DNA of 64,000 nucleotides. Source: Pseudomonas maumuensis. Its GTDB lineage: Bacteria > Pseudomonadota > Gammaproteobacteria > Pseudomonadales > Pseudomonadaceae. The stretch is taken from assembly GCF_019139675.1 (NCBI RefSeq), contig NZ_CP077077.1:3844001-3908000 (forward strand), written 5' to 3'. The notes beneath the pieces are model-generated. The model made no database searches. It was not told where the DNA came from and worked only from the letters and a program-made list of their open reading frames with translations. The translations under genes were made by a program, and so were the position numbers. Shown here in pieces: positions 8,377 to 19,500 of this stretch (position 1 is its first letter; the number at the start of each line of letters is the position of its first letter).

Positions 8377-9972
8377 TCAATCCAACCCAGGTTCGGGTCG
8401 GTAGCCCAAGCGCAGCCCGCCCCAGTGCCGGCCCTGGACGAAGATCGGCACCGACAGGTCGTGCATCAGTTCGCCAGTATCACGGGTGTAGGTCTGCAAC
8501 AGCACCCGCTGCTGGTGATTGCCGCAGCGGCTGCCGGTACGGTCGTCGAACATGCGTTTGCTGCGATTGTGCGCGGTGTCATGCGCCGGATCGCCGGTCA
8601 GTGGCTGATTGAAGGCGCTGTTGTGGGTAGGCACATACCCTTGCTGGGTGCAGGCGATTGCGTACACCAAGCCATCATGGCGCAACAGCGGTTCCTGGAT
8701 CTGCGGCAACACGCTGTCGGTGTAAGGATCGAAACGAGTGTTGAAGCGCGGTGGCTGCATGCCGGCAATCGGCCGGTACTGGCGGTCGAACAAATCGTCC
8801 AGGGTGATCCGCCCCTGCTCGACATCCGCCTCGAAACGCTCACCGATCTGCCGCGCACCGGCCTGGGCCAGTTCGAAGACCCGTTGGTGATAGGCATCCA
8901 GCCCCACCTCGGCCAGGCGCTCGCTGAGGTTCTCGACCTGCCCTTCCATCCGCACCGCCGCCTCGGCCAGACGTCGGGTCTGCTGGTCACTGACCTGCAA
9001 GTCGCCACGTACCTGGGCCACCGCCTGGAACAGGGTATCAAGCTGGGCCTGATTGGTTTGCGTGCCCTCGGCAATCTCGCTGACCTGACATTCGACGCTG
9101 GTCGCCAGACCGGTGATCTGCGCCAGTTGCCCACCGGTTTGTTCGACCTGTTCGACCCCACTACCCAGCTCATCGGCCAACGCACGGATCTGCGCCACCA
9201 CCTGGGCAGTGCGCACCTGGATATCCGCCACCATCTGCCCGACTTCCTCGGTAGCGCTGGCGGTACGCCCGGCCAGGCCGCGCACCTCATCGGCCACCAC
9301 CGCGAAGCCACGGCCGTGCTCGCCGGCCCGCGCCGCCTCGATGGCCGCGTTGAGCGCCAGCAGATTGGTCTGGCTGGCAATCGCCTGGATCACCAAGGTG
9401 ACCCGGGCGATATCCTCGCTACGCTGGTGCAGCGCCTCGATCAGCTCACGGCTGGCGCTAGCCCGTCCGCTCAGGTCACGCATACGCTGTATCGACTCGG
9501 CTAGCACGGCATTGCCCGCCACGCTGCTGTCACGGGCCGAGCGTGCCGCTACCAGGGCCTGCTGGCTGAGCTGGGCGGCGGCTTGCTCGGTGGTGATCAT
9601 GATCTCGGCGCTGCCGACGATTTCCTGGGCCGCGCCCAGCTGCGACTGCACGCGCGCCGCCAGTTGCTGCACCGAATGGGCCACCGCGGCGGCCGACAGG
9701 GCGTTGTGGCTGGTGCCTCGCGCCAGCTCCTGCAGCAGTCCGTCGTCGTGCGCGGCGGCCACCACCACGGGCTCTGGCGCACGCCGCTGGTGTGGTAGCC
9801 ACAGCACCAGCAGCACCAGGGGCACGGCCAGGTACAACGCCAGGTCGGCATACGCCATGCCCACCAGCACCGCGCACATGGCCACCCCCTGCAACAGGCC
9901 GACGGTGATAGCCGATCGGGCAGGCACAGGCCGAGGCGTTTCACCGGTCGACAGAGATCCTTCTCGCATCAT
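8377..9972 (-). CDS. Methyl-accepting chemotaxis protein with C-terminal sensor-like region
   Basis: A 531-residue chemoreceptor. The N-terminus holds a short hydrophobic hairpin (residues about 20-55) with almost no periplasmic loop and no HAMP-length linker. The central signalling domain contains the invariant hairpin tip ([20 protein letters not shown]). The last 170 residues form a soluble extension rich in conserved-looking motifs: [42 protein letters not shown] and [17 protein letters not shown] know this type of tail from other proteobacterial MCPs as a probable cytoplasmic sensor of unknown ligand. Two adjacent ATGs (9972, 9969) follow a weak ribosome site, so the start is uncertain. 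Confidence 0.85.
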   Translation of the reverse strand: MMREGSLSTGETPRPVPARSAITVGLLQGVAMCAVLVGMAYADLALYLAVPLVLLVLWLPHQRRAPEPVVVAAAHDDGLLQELARGTSHNALSAAAVAHSVQQLAARVQSQLGAAQEIVGSAEIMITTEQAAAQLSQQALVAARSARDSSVAGNAVLAESIQRMRDLSGRASASRELIEALHQRSEDIARVTLVIQAIASQTNLLALNAAIEAARAGEHGRGFAVVADEVRGLAGRTASATEEVGQMVADIQVRTAQVVAQIRALADELGSGVEQVEQTGGQLAQITGLATSVECQVSEIAEGTQTNQAQLDTLFQAVAQVRGDLQVSDQQTRRLAEAAVRMEGQVENLSERLAEVGLDAYHQRVFELAQAGARQIGERFEADVEQGRITLDDLFDRQYRPIAGMQPPRFNTRFDPYTDSVLPQIQEPLLRHDGLVYAIACTQQGYVPTHNSAFNQPLTGDPAHDTAHNRSKRMFDDRTGSRCGNHQQRVLLQTYTRDTGELMHDLSVPIFVQGRHWGGLRLGYRPEPGLD

Positions 9973-10089
9973 CTTCGTGATCCATCCACATGTCGTTATT
10001 GTGAGGTCATTAAACGCCACTATAACGCCATTATCCAAGCTTCCTTGGAAGACAAGGCGGTCACGCTTGACGCATGGCAAGAAAACACG

Positions 10090-10119
10090 AAGGCCCCAGG
10101 GATCGCTCCGTGGGGCCTT
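10090..10119 (-). terminator. Rho-independent terminator after the dksA-like gene
   Basis: A perfect 9-bp stem (AAGGCCCCA / TGGGGCCTT) with a 12-base loop, followed on the minus strand by CGTGTTTTCTTG. It lies 16 bases after the stop of the DksA-like gene. Confidence 0.75.
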
Positions 10120-10134
10120 GCGCAAGGCGTTGGC

Positions 10135-10539
10135 TCAGATCTGCCGCTGGTGGCGGTCGAGCTGCTCGTGACGCTCCTGGGCTTCGATGCAGTACTTGGT
10201 GGTCGGGCTGATCAGCAGGCGCTTCAGGCCGATCGGCTCGCCGCTGTCGTCACACCAGCCGAAGCTTTCCTCGGTGATGCGGTCCAGGGCCATCTCCAAC
10301 TGCGGCAGCAGACGCTGGTCGCGGTCGATGGCGTTGACCAACCAGGTACGTTCTTCCTCGACCGACGCCACGTCAGCGGGATCCGACGGGGTATCCAGGC
10401 TTTCGATGGCGGTGCGGCTGAGTTCGATGCGCTCGTGGGTTTCGACTTTCATCGCCTGCAGCAGCGCGGTGAAGTACGCGAGCTGCTCGGCGTTCATGTA
10501 GTCATCGGCCGACATGGCCAGCAACTGTTCCTTGGTCAT
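10135..10539 (-). CDS. DksA2-like RNA polymerase cofactor with degenerate zinc finger
   Basis: A 134-residue TraR/DksA-family protein. The N-terminal coiled coil (residues about 15-95) has the acidic tip region DTPSDPADVASVEEE. The C-terminal finger retains only two of the four cysteines of canonical DksA: CDDS replaces CxxC and CIEA replaces the second CxxC. This is the pattern of the zinc-independent DksA2 of Pseudomonas aeruginosa, which can replace DksA under zinc starvation. By family knowledge it would bind the RNA polymerase secondary channel with ppGpp. It stands alone with its own terminator. No zinc-uptake (Zur-type) operator was recognised upstream. Confidence 0.85.
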   Translation of the reverse strand: MTKEQLLAMSADDYMNAEQLAYFTALLQAMKVETHERIELSRTAIESLDTPSDPADVASVEEERTWLVNAIDRDQRLLPQLEMALDRITEESFGWCDDSGEPIGLKRLLISPTTKYCIEAQERHEQLDRHQRQI

Positions 10540-10842
10540 CGATTTCTCTATGAAAAATGTGCATATGGGCGATTCGGGTGCCGCCGACGCTGCTGCGTCG
10601 GCGGCGGAATTCTTCAAGCGCCAACCGGCACTCTTTTACAGGGGGCGGAAGTCTAAGGTGCCAAGCGACACTGGGCAACAGAAATGACGGAGGAATTGAC
10701 CGAAATGGGCAGGAATCCGCCCATTGGTGTCGTATCGGACGCTACAGACACGTGGATCTGGCGCTGCCAGGCAATATGCCGCAACAAATGCCTTGCCGCG
10801 AGCGTAACGGCGACGCTTCACCCGATCGGCAGAACACCGTCC
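10540..10842. other. Intergenic region with a strong GC hairpin
   Basis: Upstream of the DksA-like gene. It contains a perfect 10-bp hairpin at 10581-10604 (CCGCCGACGC, loop TGCT, GCGTCGGCGG) about 40 bases before the start codon, which would be in the 5' leader if transcription starts further up. No convincing open frame was found in this stretch. Confidence 0.4.
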
Positions 10843-10863
10843 GGGCGCAGCCTAGCTGCGCCC
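10843..10863 (-). terminator. Hairpin at the end of the acyl-CoA operon
   Basis: A perfect 9-bp stem (GGGCGCAGC, 3-nt loop, GCTGCGCCC) begins seven bases after the stop of the enoyl-CoA hydratase gene. No T-run follows, so this may be a weak terminator or a 3'-end stabiliser. Confidence 0.5.
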
Positions 10864-10870
10864 TTATCCA

Positions 10871-11644
10871 TCAACGGTCCTTGAATTGCGCTTCGCGCTT
10901 GGCGATGAAGGCTGCCATGCCTTCTTTCTGATCTTCGGTGGCGAACGCTGCGTGGAACACCCGACGCTCGAAGCGCACGCCTTCGCTCAAGGTCACTTCG
11001 AAGGCACGGTTGACGCTCTCCTTGACCATCATGCTCACCGGGATCGACTTGCTGGCGATCGTCGCGGCCACCTTCAGTGCCTCCTCCACCAGCTCGGCCT
11101 GCGGCACGATGCGCGCTACCAGGCCGGCGCGCTCGGCTTCCTCGGCGCCCATCAGGCGGCCGGTCAGGCACAGCTCCATGGCCTTGGCCTTGCCCACCGC
11201 GCGGGTCAGGCGCTGGGTGCCGCCCATGCCCGGCAGCACGCCGAGATTGATTTCCGGCTGGCCGAACTTGGCGTTGTCGGCGGCGAGGATGAAATCGCAC
11301 ATCATCGCCAGTTCACAGCCGCCACCCAAGGCGAAACCGGACACCGCGGCGATGATCGGTTTACGCCGATTGGCGATGCGGTCGGCGTCGCTGAACAGAT
11401 CCTCGACGTAGATCTGCGGGTAGCGCAGCTCGGCCATTTCCTTGATGTCGGCGCCAGCGGCAAAGGCCTTGGCCGAGCCAGTGAGTACCACGCAGCCGAT
11501 GTTCGGGTCACGCTCCAGCTGGTCCAGGGCCTGGTTGATCTCGCCGACGATCTGCGCGTTCAGCGCATTGAGCGCCTGGGGGCGGTTGAGGGTGATCAGG
11601 CCGACCTTGCCGTGGATGTCCAACAGGATGGTTTCGAATGCCAT
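10871..11644 (-). CDS. Enoyl-CoA hydratase
   Basis: A 257-residue crotonase-family protein that hydrates trans-2-enoyl-CoA. It shows the oxyanion-hole segments ([11 protein letters not shown] and [16 protein letters not shown]) and the catalytic-glutamate region ([19 protein letters not shown]). The ATG at 11644 follows GGAG by about seven bases. It is the last gene of a five-gene minus-strand operon. Together with the dehydrogenase, SDR and thiolase it completes one beta-oxidation turn. From memory, the syntenic P. putida KT2440 cluster (PP_2213-PP_2217) is linked to short or branched acyl-CoA such as 2-methylbutyryl-CoA from isoleucine. Confidence 0.92.
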   Translation of the reverse strand: MAFETILLDIHGKVGLITLNRPQALNALNAQIVGEINQALDQLERDPNIGCVVLTGSAKAFAAGADIKEMAELRYPQIYVEDLFSDADRIANRRKPIIAAVSGFALGGGCELAMMCDFILAADNAKFGQPEINLGVLPGMGGTQRLTRAVGKAKAMELCLTGRLMGAEEAERAGLVARIVPQAELVEEALKVAATIASKSIPVSMMVKESVNRAFEVTLSEGVRFERRVFHAAFATEDQKEGMAAFIAKREAQFKDR

Positions 11645-11657
11645 GCAGTCTGCTCCT

Positions 11658-12785
11658 TCAAAGATTGCGCGCAATAACCATGCGCTGAATGTCGCTGGTG
11701 CCTTCGTAGATCTGGCAGACCCGCACGTCGCGGTAGATCCGCTCCAGCGGGAAGTCGCTCAGATAGCCATAACCGCCGAGGGTCTGCAAGGCGTCCGAAC
11801 AGACCTTTTCGGCCATTTCCGAGGCGAAAAGCTTGGCCATCGAGGCTTCCACCAGCGCCGGGCGCCCGGCATCGCGCAGCGCGGCGGCGTGCAACACCAT
11901 CTGCCGGGCTACGGCCACCTTGGTCGCCATGTCGGCCAGGCGGAAGGCCACGGCCTGGTGCTGGATCAGCGGCTTGCCAAAGCTCTGGCGCTCGTTGGCG
12001 TAGTCGCGGGCCACCTCGAAGGCGGCGCGGGCCATACCCACCGATTGCGAGGCGATGCCAATGCGCCCGCCTTCGAGGTTGGCCAGGGCGATCTTGTAGC
12101 CCTCACCTTCCTCGCCCAGGCGGTTTTCCACCGGCACGCGCACATTGTCGAAGACGATCTGGCAGGTATCGGAGGCGTGCTGGCCGAGCTTGTCCTCGAC
12201 CCGCGCCACCTGGTAGCCCGGCAGGTCGGTGGGCACGATGAAAGCCGTGATGCCGCGCTTGCCGGCGTCCGGATCGGTGACGGCGAAGACGATCACCACC
12301 CCGGCGTTCTGCCCGGAGGTAATGAACTGCTTGCTGCCGTTGAGCACGTAGTGGTCGCCATCCAGGCGGGCGCGGGTCTTCAGACTGCTGGCGTCGGAGC
12401 CGGCCTGGGGCTCGGTCAGGGCGAACGCGCCGAGCATCGAACCGCTGGCCAGCGGCGCGAGGAACTGCTGCTTCTGCGCCTCGCTGCCGAACTTGAGGAT
12501 CGGCACGCAACCCACCGAGTTATGCACGCTCATGATGGTCGAGCAGGCGCCGTCGCCGGCGGCGATCTCTTCCAGGGCCATGGCGTAGGCCACATATCCT
12601 GTGTCGCTGCCACCGTACTGCTCCGGCACCAGCATGCCGAACAAGCCAAGCTCGGCCATTTCCTCAATGGCCTCCTTCGGAAAGCGGTGCTCCTTGTCCC
12701 ACTGTTCGGCGAATGGCTTCAGCCGCTCCTGGGCGAATGCCCGCACCGCGTCGGCGATCTGTTGTTGCTCATCAGTTACCAGCAT
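11658..12785 (-). CDS. Acyl-CoA dehydrogenase (short/branched chain)
   Basis: A 375-residue FAD-dependent acyl-CoA dehydrogenase. N-terminal helical domain, flavin-contact segment ([17 protein letters not shown]), and the catalytic glutamate in [18 protein letters not shown] at the C-terminus, the position used by short- and branched-chain enzymes. It oxidises acyl-CoA to 2-enoyl-CoA and passes electrons to ETF. It sits 13 bases upstream of the hydratase and eight bases downstream of the thiolase. Confidence 0.93.
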   Translation of the reverse strand: MLVTDEQQQIADAVRAFAQERLKPFAEQWDKEHRFPKEAIEEMAELGLFGMLVPEQYGGSDTGYVAYAMALEEIAAGDGACSTIMSVHNSVGCVPILKFGSEAQKQQFLAPLASGSMLGAFALTEPQAGSDASSLKTRARLDGDHYVLNGSKQFITSGQNAGVVIVFAVTDPDAGKRGITAFIVPTDLPGYQVARVEDKLGQHASDTCQIVFDNVRVPVENRLGEEGEGYKIALANLEGGRIGIASQSVGMARAAFEVARDYANERQSFGKPLIQHQAVAFRLADMATKVAVARQMVLHAAALRDAGRPALVEASMAKLFASEMAEKVCSDALQTLGGYGYLSDFPLERIYRDVRVCQIYEGTSDIQRMVIARNL

Positions 12786-12793
12786 GGTTCACC

Positions 12794-13987
12794 TCAATAC
12801 AGGCATTCGACGGCCATGGCCGTGGCCTCGCCACCACCGATGCAGATGGCCGCCACGCCCCGGCGCAGGTTGTTCTGGCGCAAGGCAGACAGCAAGGTCA
12901 CCAGGATACGGGCGCCCGAGGCACCAATCGGGTGGCCCAGGGCGCAGGCACCGCCATGGATGTTGACCTTGTCGTGGGGCAGGTCGAGATGCTTCATGGC
13001 CGCCAGGGTGACCACGGCGAAGGCCTCGTTGATCTCGAACAGGTCGACCTCGGAAAGGTTCCAGCCGGTGCGTTTCAGCAGCTTGTCGATGGCACCGATG
13101 GGGGCTGTCGGGAACAGCGCCGGGGTGTCGGCGAAAGCCGCATGACCATGGATCACCGCCAGAGGTTTCAGGCCACGCTTCTCGGCTTCGGAGCGACGCA
13201 TCAGCACCAGCGCCGCAGCACCGTCGGAGATCGAACTGGAGTTGGCCGCAGTCACGGTACCGCCTTCACGGAACGCCGGCTTGAGCTGCGGGATCTTGTC
13301 CAGGCGCGCTTTCGGCGGCTGTTCGTCATCCTTGATAACACGCTTTTCCCTACCCTCGGTGACTTCCACCGGGACGATCTCGGCAGCGAAGCGGCCATTC
13401 TTGATGGCGTCCTGCGCCCGGGTCAGCGAGGCGATGGCGAAGTTGTCCTGGGCTTCGCGGCTGAATGCGCCGCTCTGCGCGCAGTCCTCGGCGAAGGTGC
13501 CCATCAGCCGGCCTTTGTCGTAGGCGTCTTCCAGGCCGTCCATGAACATATGGTCGATGATCTTGCCGTGGCCCATGCGGTAGCCGCCACGGGCCTTGTC
13601 CAGCAGGTAGGGGGCGTTGGTCATGCTCTCCATGCCGCCAGCGACGATCACCTCGGCACTGCCGGCCAGCAACTGGTCGTGGGCCAGAATAGCGGCCTGC
13701 ATGCCCGAGCCGCACATCTTGTTCAGCGTGGTGCAGGTGGTGTGCTTGTCCAGCCCGGCGCCGAGTGCCGCCTGGCGTGCCGGAGCCTGGCCCTGGCCAG
13801 CTGGCAGCACGCAGCCGAACAATACTTCCTGGACGCTGGCGGCATCGATACCGGCGCGCTCGACGGCGGCACGGATCGCCGCGCTGCCCAGCTGCGCGGC
13901 GGTCAGGCTCTTGAGGTCGCCCTGCAGGCCGCCCATGGGCGTGCGCACGGCGCTGACGATAACGATCGGATCATTGGCGAGGGTCAT
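12794..13987 (-). CDS. Acetyl-CoA acetyltransferase (thiolase)
   Basis: A 397-residue thiolase with the nucleophilic cysteine in NKMCGSGMQAAI, the HGGACALGHPIGASG histidine segment, and the second catalytic cysteine near the C-terminus (AAICIGGGEATAM). It cleaves 3-ketoacyl-CoA to acetyl-CoA plus a shortened acyl-CoA. In this operon the substrate is probably acetoacetyl-CoA or 2-methylacetoacetyl-CoA (inference from neighbours). KT2440 annotation calls the equivalent fadAx. Confidence 0.93.
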   Translation of the reverse strand: MTLANDPIVIVSAVRTPMGGLQGDLKSLTAAQLGSAAIRAAVERAGIDAASVQEVLFGCVLPAGQGQAPARQAALGAGLDKHTTCTTLNKMCGSGMQAAILAHDQLLAGSAEVIVAGGMESMTNAPYLLDKARGGYRMGHGKIIDHMFMDGLEDAYDKGRLMGTFAEDCAQSGAFSREAQDNFAIASLTRAQDAIKNGRFAAEIVPVEVTEGREKRVIKDDEQPPKARLDKIPQLKPAFREGGTVTAANSSSISDGAAALVLMRRSEAEKRGLKPLAVIHGHAAFADTPALFPTAPIGAIDKLLKRTGWNLSEVDLFEINEAFAVVTLAAMKHLDLPHDKVNIHGGACALGHPIGASGARILVTLLSALRQNNLRRGVAAICIGGGEATAMAVECLY

Positions 13988-13999
13988 GTTCGTTGCTCC

Positions 14000-14767
14000 T
14001 TACTTGGCAGCCATGCGCAGCGCGCCGTCGAGGCGAATCACCTCGCCGTTGAGCATGCTGTTCTCGATAATGTGACGGGCCAGCGCCGCGTATTCCTGCG
14101 GGCGACCCAGGCGCGGCGGAAACGGCACCCCGGCAGCCAGCGAGGCACGTACTTCCTCGGTCATGCCGGCCATCATGGGGGTTTCGAAAATGCCCGGGGC
14201 GATGGTCATCACGCGAATGCCGAAGCGCGCCAGCTCACGGGCAGCCGGCAGCGTCAGGCTGGCGATGGCACCCTTGGAGGCGGCATAGGCGGCCTGGCCG
14301 ATCTGACCGTCATAGGCGGCAATGGACGCAGTGTTGATGATCACCCCGCGCTCACCCTGCTCGTCCGCCGGCCCTTCGGCCATGGCTGCGGCAGCCAGGC
14401 GCAGCAGGTTGAAGCTGCCGATCAGGTTGACGTTGATCACCTTGGCGAAACTGCCCAGGGCATGCGGACCGTTCTTGCCCAGGACCTTCTCGGCGCCGAC
14501 GATACCGGCGCAGTTGACCAGCCCGTGCAGGCTACCGAAGGCACTGACGGCGGCGTCGACGGCGGCCTGCGCGGCATGCTCGTCGCTGATGTCAGCCACC
14601 GCGAAGCGGGCTTGGTCACCCAACTCACGCGCCTTGGCTTCGACCGCGGCGGCATTGAGGTCGACCAGCATGACCTTGGCGCCAGCCTCGATCAGCATCT
14701 GCGCGGTAGCGGCGCCCAGGCCTGAGGCCGCACCGCTGACGATGAAGTGTTTGTTCTTGATATGCAT
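14000..14767 (-). CDS. SDR 3-hydroxyacyl-CoA dehydrogenase (type II, HSD17B10-like)
   Basis: A 255-residue classical short-chain dehydrogenase. It has the NAD-binding TGxxxGxG-like [11 protein letters not shown] near residue 12, [10 protein letters not shown], the catalytic Ser in [15 protein letters not shown] and the YxxxK pair in YAASKGA. The overall pattern, including GIFETPMM, matches 3-hydroxy-2-methylbutyryl-CoA dehydrogenase / HSD17B10-like enzymes. It supplies the missing 3-hydroxyacyl-CoA oxidation step between hydratase and thiolase. Confidence 0.9.
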   Translation of the reverse strand: MHIKNKHFIVSGAASGLGAATAQMLIEAGAKVMLVDLNAAAVEAKARELGDQARFAVADISDEHAAQAAVDAAVSAFGSLHGLVNCAGIVGAEKVLGKNGPHALGSFAKVINVNLIGSFNLLRLAAAAMAEGPADEQGERGVIINTASIAAYDGQIGQAAYAASKGAIASLTLPAARELARFGIRVMTIAPGIFETPMMAGMTEEVRASLAAGVPFPPRLGRPQEYAALARHIIENSMLNGEVIRLDGALRMAAK

Positions 14768-14779
14768 AACGTTCTTCCT

Positions 14780-16426
14780 TCAGGCGCCCGCAGCGATCGG
14801 CTGCGCGGCTTGTTGTCGGGCGATTTCCTGGTTGCGCAGGATGAAGCGTTGCAGCTTGCCGCTCGGGGTCTTGGGCAGCTCGCCGACGAATTCGATTTCA
14901 CGCGGGTAGGCGTGGGCATACAAGCGCTGGCGCACATGCTGGCGCAGCGCCTCTTCCAGCTCGGGGCTGTCCTCGTAGCCCTGGGCGAGCACCACGAAGG
15001 CCTTGATCAGTTCGGTGCGCTCCGGGTCGGGTTTGCCGATCACCGCCGCCTCGACCACCGCCGGGTGCTCGATCAACGCGCTCTCCACGTCGAAGGGGCC
15101 GACCCGATAGCCAGAGGTGGTGATCACATCGTCGCTGCGACCGACGAAACTGATGCTGCCGTCCGAGTTCAGCTCGACGGTGTCGCCGCTGAGGTAATAC
15201 CTGCCGACGAACGCCTTGGTCGGCAGCCCGTGATAGCCACCGAACCAGCATAGCGGCGACTGCTCGCGGTCCACCGCGAGAATCCCCGGCTGGCCGGCGG
15301 GCAGCTCATTGCCCTGCTCATCCACCACCACGATACGGTGGCCGGGAATGGCGAAGCCCGCTGACCCCATATGGACGGGATGTTCCAACTCATGGTGGTT
15401 GCACAGCACCATGCCCAGTTCGGTCTGGCCGTAATGGTCATGGATGGTCACTCCCAGTTCGTCGGCGAACCAGCGGATCACTTCTGGGTTCAGTGGCTCG
15501 CCGGCGCTGCTGACCACCCGCAGTCGGCCCTGGATCGGCGCCGAGAAGGCGCTGCCTGCGGCAATCAGCAGGCGGTAGGCCGTGGGCGAACCCGCCAGGT
15601 TGGTGATGCCGAGCTTGTCGATGACCCGCGCGCAGCTCTCCACGCTGAACGGCCCGTCATAGAAAGTGGTGGCGTGGCCAAGGGACAGCGGCCCGGTGAC
15701 GGCGTAGTACAAACCGTAGGCCCAGCCTGGGTCGGCCAGGTTCCAAAAGCGGTCTTCAGGGCGCAGGCCAATGGCATCGCGCATGTAGCCCTGGAAAGCC
15801 ACGATGGCACGCAGCGGCACCTCCAGCGGCTTGGCGGGGCCGGTGGTACCGGAGGTGAACATCAGCAGAAAAGGATCGTCGCCCCGCCGCATCACGGGTT
15901 CGCAAACGCTGTCCGCAGCCTCCAACGCCTGATGGAAATCCAGTTCGCCGCTGCTGGCACCGACCGTGACGATGAACGGGCAGCCCGCCACGTCATCGAG
16001 CTTGGGCCGGTTATTGCGATCGGTGACCACCACCTTGGCATGGGATTGTTCGAGCCGGTGCTCGATCGCCCTGGGCCCGAAGGCGGTGAACAATGGCTGG
16101 TACACAGCGCCCAGGCGCCAGGTGGCAAGAATGGTCACCAACAGCTCGAGGGTGCGCGGCATCAGCCCCGCGACCCGATCACCGGCCTCGACCCCGTGGT
16201 CCTTGAGCACATTGGCGAAGCGCGTCGCCATGCCCTGCAACTGGTCGAAGGTGTAGAGGCCGCCGTTGCCGTCACGGTCCTCCCAGATCAGCGCGGGCTT
16301 GTCGCTGCCGGTGTGCCGGTCGCAGCACTCGACACAGGCGTTGAGGGCCTCGAGGTTACCTTGCAGCGCCGCACTGGCGGCTTGGGCGAGGTCGAATGCA
16401 CGAGCGGCCTCGGCGTAATCACGCAT
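14780..16426 (-). CDS. Acyl-CoA synthetase (AMP-forming)
   Basis: A 548-residue ANL-superfamily ligase. The P-loop is LLMFTSGTTGPAK, the adenine motif is DHYGQTELGM, and the catalytic lysine is in LPKTPSGKLQRF near the C-terminus. It activates a carboxylic acid to its CoA thioester at the head of the operon, suggesting a short or branched fatty acid as the entry substrate. AGGAG precedes the ATG at 16426. The first gene of the operon lies only 124 bp from the frameshifted toxin gene, so the operon promoter must be inside that gap or within the toxin gene. Confidence 0.9.
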   Translation of the reverse strand: MRDYAEAARAFDLAQAASAALQGNLEALNACVECCDRHTGSDKPALIWEDRDGNGGLYTFDQLQGMATRFANVLKDHGVEAGDRVAGLMPRTLELLVTILATWRLGAVYQPLFTAFGPRAIEHRLEQSHAKVVVTDRNNRPKLDDVAGCPFIVTVGASSGELDFHQALEAADSVCEPVMRRGDDPFLLMFTSGTTGPAKPLEVPLRAIVAFQGYMRDAIGLRPEDRFWNLADPGWAYGLYYAVTGPLSLGHATTFYDGPFSVESCARVIDKLGITNLAGSPTAYRLLIAAGSAFSAPIQGRLRVVSSAGEPLNPEVIRWFADELGVTIHDHYGQTELGMVLCNHHELEHPVHMGSAGFAIPGHRIVVVDEQGNELPAGQPGILAVDREQSPLCWFGGYHGLPTKAFVGRYYLSGDTVELNSDGSISFVGRSDDVITTSGYRVGPFDVESALIEHPAVVEAAVIGKPDPERTELIKAFVVLAQGYEDSPELEEALRQHVRQRLYAHAYPREIEFVGELPKTPSGKLQRFILRNQEIARQQAAQPIAAGA

Positions 16427-16550
16427 CGTCGAACTCCTGATTTGTTGTTTTTGGAGTGGAACCATCGGTTCGACGATGTTCGCGCCGCTCAACCACGGCG
16501 ACAATGGTCAAAGCTGTCAATCTGGATGACCGGTTTGGCCGCAGCAAGCC

Positions 16551-19500
16551 TCAACCGGGCTGCACGGCATCAGCTTCCAGGGCGTCCAGGGTGAGCTGCA
16601 GCATCAGCGCCTGGAGCGCGGATTCCCGCTCATTGCGCAAATCCTCCCAGCGCTGGGTGTAGACCTGGCTGGTGAGCGTATTCATCCCCTCGTCCAGGGC
16701 ATCCCCCCGCGCCGCGAACTCGTTGCCAATGGCCGTGAAGGCCTGCGCATGCGAGAGGTTGAGCCAGTCGCGCCAGAAATCCCTTTGGCTCAAGTCATCG
16801 GCAAGCGCCGCTGGTGTCTCGGCTGCACGCACGGCGGCTCTTGCAGCCTCCAACTCGGCGGGCCCGACACGGGCAACATCGCCATAGCGCATGCTCCGCG
16901 GCTGGAATGGCAAGTCGAACTCCTGCGCCAGGTGGATGCGGTAGAAAAGACTGACCTCGATCTCGTCGACCCCGCGCCCCTGTGCGGAGCGACCAAGCAT
17001 GTCCTGGCGAGCGAAACGTTCCAGACGATCCAGACGGAACAGACGACGCCCCAGCCTCAGAAGATCGGCCCTGCGCGTTTCGCCGTCGGCCTGACGGCTG
17101 ACGGTGCTTACCAACAGCTGCACCTGAATATCGCTGAAACGCTCGGCGACACTGTCTTCGCAGGTTCGTGGCTGGTTGGCCCGGGCGAAGATGCGCTCGC
17201 GCAAACCGGCATTGCCGTCGGGCTCGCCATCCACTTGCAAACTCGCGAGCAAATTCCAGACCTGTTCGGACAGATAAGCGCGCGCCCTGGAAATCGGCGG
17301 TGCGCCGCAACTCCTCCAGCAGCTGGAACAGCCCATGACTTTCCGCCATTGCACTTACCACGTTCCATTGCTGGCCGCGTGCGGCCCTGTCGGCGGCAGC
17401 CAGCGTATTGAGCCAGGCATCACGGCTCAACACCTGCTCGGTCGACGATGTCACCGTGGCGTTGTGCGCGACATGTTGCTCGACACTGTACAGAGTGGAA
17501 AGATCCGCCACCGGCAAGGGGTTGCGGTCGACGACGAAACTCATGCGAAATCTCAAGGGCATGCGCTGAATATCCAGTGGCAAGCTGGCGATGTTGTTGT
17601 CGCGCAGATCCACGTACTCGAGCAACCCGCACAAATCCAGCCCGCCCGGCCAGTCATGCAGTCGGCAATGCCGTAGGCGCAGCGTGGCAAGCCGGGACAA
17701 TTGGTTGAAACGCAGGGTCAGGGTGCTCAGCGGGTTGTAGCTCAGGTCCAGATGCCTCAGTTCGGGGAGCGAGGCCAGCGCGGTGATACCGGCCTGATCC
17801 AGGCGCAAACGGTTATGGGCCAGGCGCAACTCCCGCAGTTCGAGCAGATAGGGCAAGGCCTCAGGCATTCGGTGCAGCCGGTTGCTTCCGAGGTTCAGGC
17901 GGGTCAGCGAGCCGAAGCGGCGCAAGAAGCCGACGGGCACCTGCGTAAGGTCCATGTTCGCCATCGACAGGACGGTGACATGGCTGAAGTCCACTTCCTC
18001 CGGCAATTCGGGCAAGTCCTGCACCCTGATACCACTGAGGTCCAGGCGCATGCCCTCCGGCTGCCCGGCGGTATCATTGACGACCTCGCCCTGCAATCGC
18101 CAGGCTCCGCGCAAGCTCGCCGCCAAGCGCTGCCTGAGCGCTCGCCTGGACGCCTGCGCCTGTGAACTCTCCCAGCGCGCCAACGTTTGTTCCAACTGCG
18201 CATAGTTGCGTTCTTGAGCCAGCATCACCTCGAAAGGCGAAGCCGATGAGCACAGAAGGATATGCAGATAATCCTCCACCTGCGTCTCGGTGAACCCCCA
18301 GTACAGGGCACGAATACGATCGCGCAGGACATCCCAACTGTTCCGTTGCCCTTGGCCACGACCGCTGAGCGGATACCCTACCCTGCCATCGGCGAGGCGG
18401 CGCCCTGGGTTGAACCAGGGCGCCGCCTGTCGCCAGCCAAGCAACCGCAGCAGCGACACCCGCGATTGCGGAAGCTGGGCCAGCAGCAACTGACGCAGTT
18501 GCTCGCCCTGGTTCTCACCGACGATGCCCAGGCCGTTCAACCGCTCAGGGTTGAGCAACGCGACCAGCGTCTGGAAAAGCCCGGCAGGCTCGTCGACATC
18601 GACCTGGAGCACGCGCCCCCGATTGTCGTACAGGTGGAAGCGTCCCTCCCTGCGGACCAGCACCGCCGCAGCGCCAGATTGTGCCGGGGTGCCACTCCTG
18701 GCCAGCAGCAGCCCTGTAGCTGAATTGGCGCGCAACTCAAGGCAAAGCGAAACCGGCCAACCCGGTATCTGCGAAAGCAAGGAGAACACCAGCTTTCCCG
18801 TTTCCTGGCTGTAGCTGTTGCGCAGGAACACCCCCTCCAACGCCCGATTGAGGCGAGCGACTTGCAACAAGGCACGTACCCGGCCAGCCACGGTCGCGGG
18901 AACACGTGCCTCACGCGCGACCAGCAGGCGCTCGCCTTCGTTCACGGTTTGCGCCAGCTCGAGGACATACGCATCGGGAAGCGTCGGAAAATCACGTTTG
19001 ATCAGCGCCAGCAAGGTGTCCTCGCCAAGGGTGACCCTCGTCAAGTACTCCATGAGTCGTTCGCGCAACAGCGGCGCCTGGGCCAGCAAGCGCTCGCGCA
19101 GGGCGGCGGCGTCGAGGCCGCTCATCCCGGATTGCTCCAGGCACCACTCCTGGATCTGCCGGTCTTGCATCTCCCCTTCCGGGTGCTCCAGGTTGCCGAA
19201 AAATGCATCGATACGGGCATCGGCCGCAAAACGCCGCAGCGTATCCCGCAAGTTGGCCGGCAGGGGACGGTTCTCGCCGATAACCGCCCGCAGTTCGTCC
19301 TTGTCCATGCCCGCCACCCGTAGGATCGAATCGGCGCGCTGCGAGTCCAGCGCTGGATGCTGCGGCCATACACTGTCGAGCATCCGCCCGCTGTCATTCC
19401 ACGTCCGCGCCTGGTCGCTGCGCAGATGCCAACCGCGCTCACCATTGCCATCGACAATCGGCCCGAAGCCCTCTTCACGCCGAGGATGCAACAAACGCCA

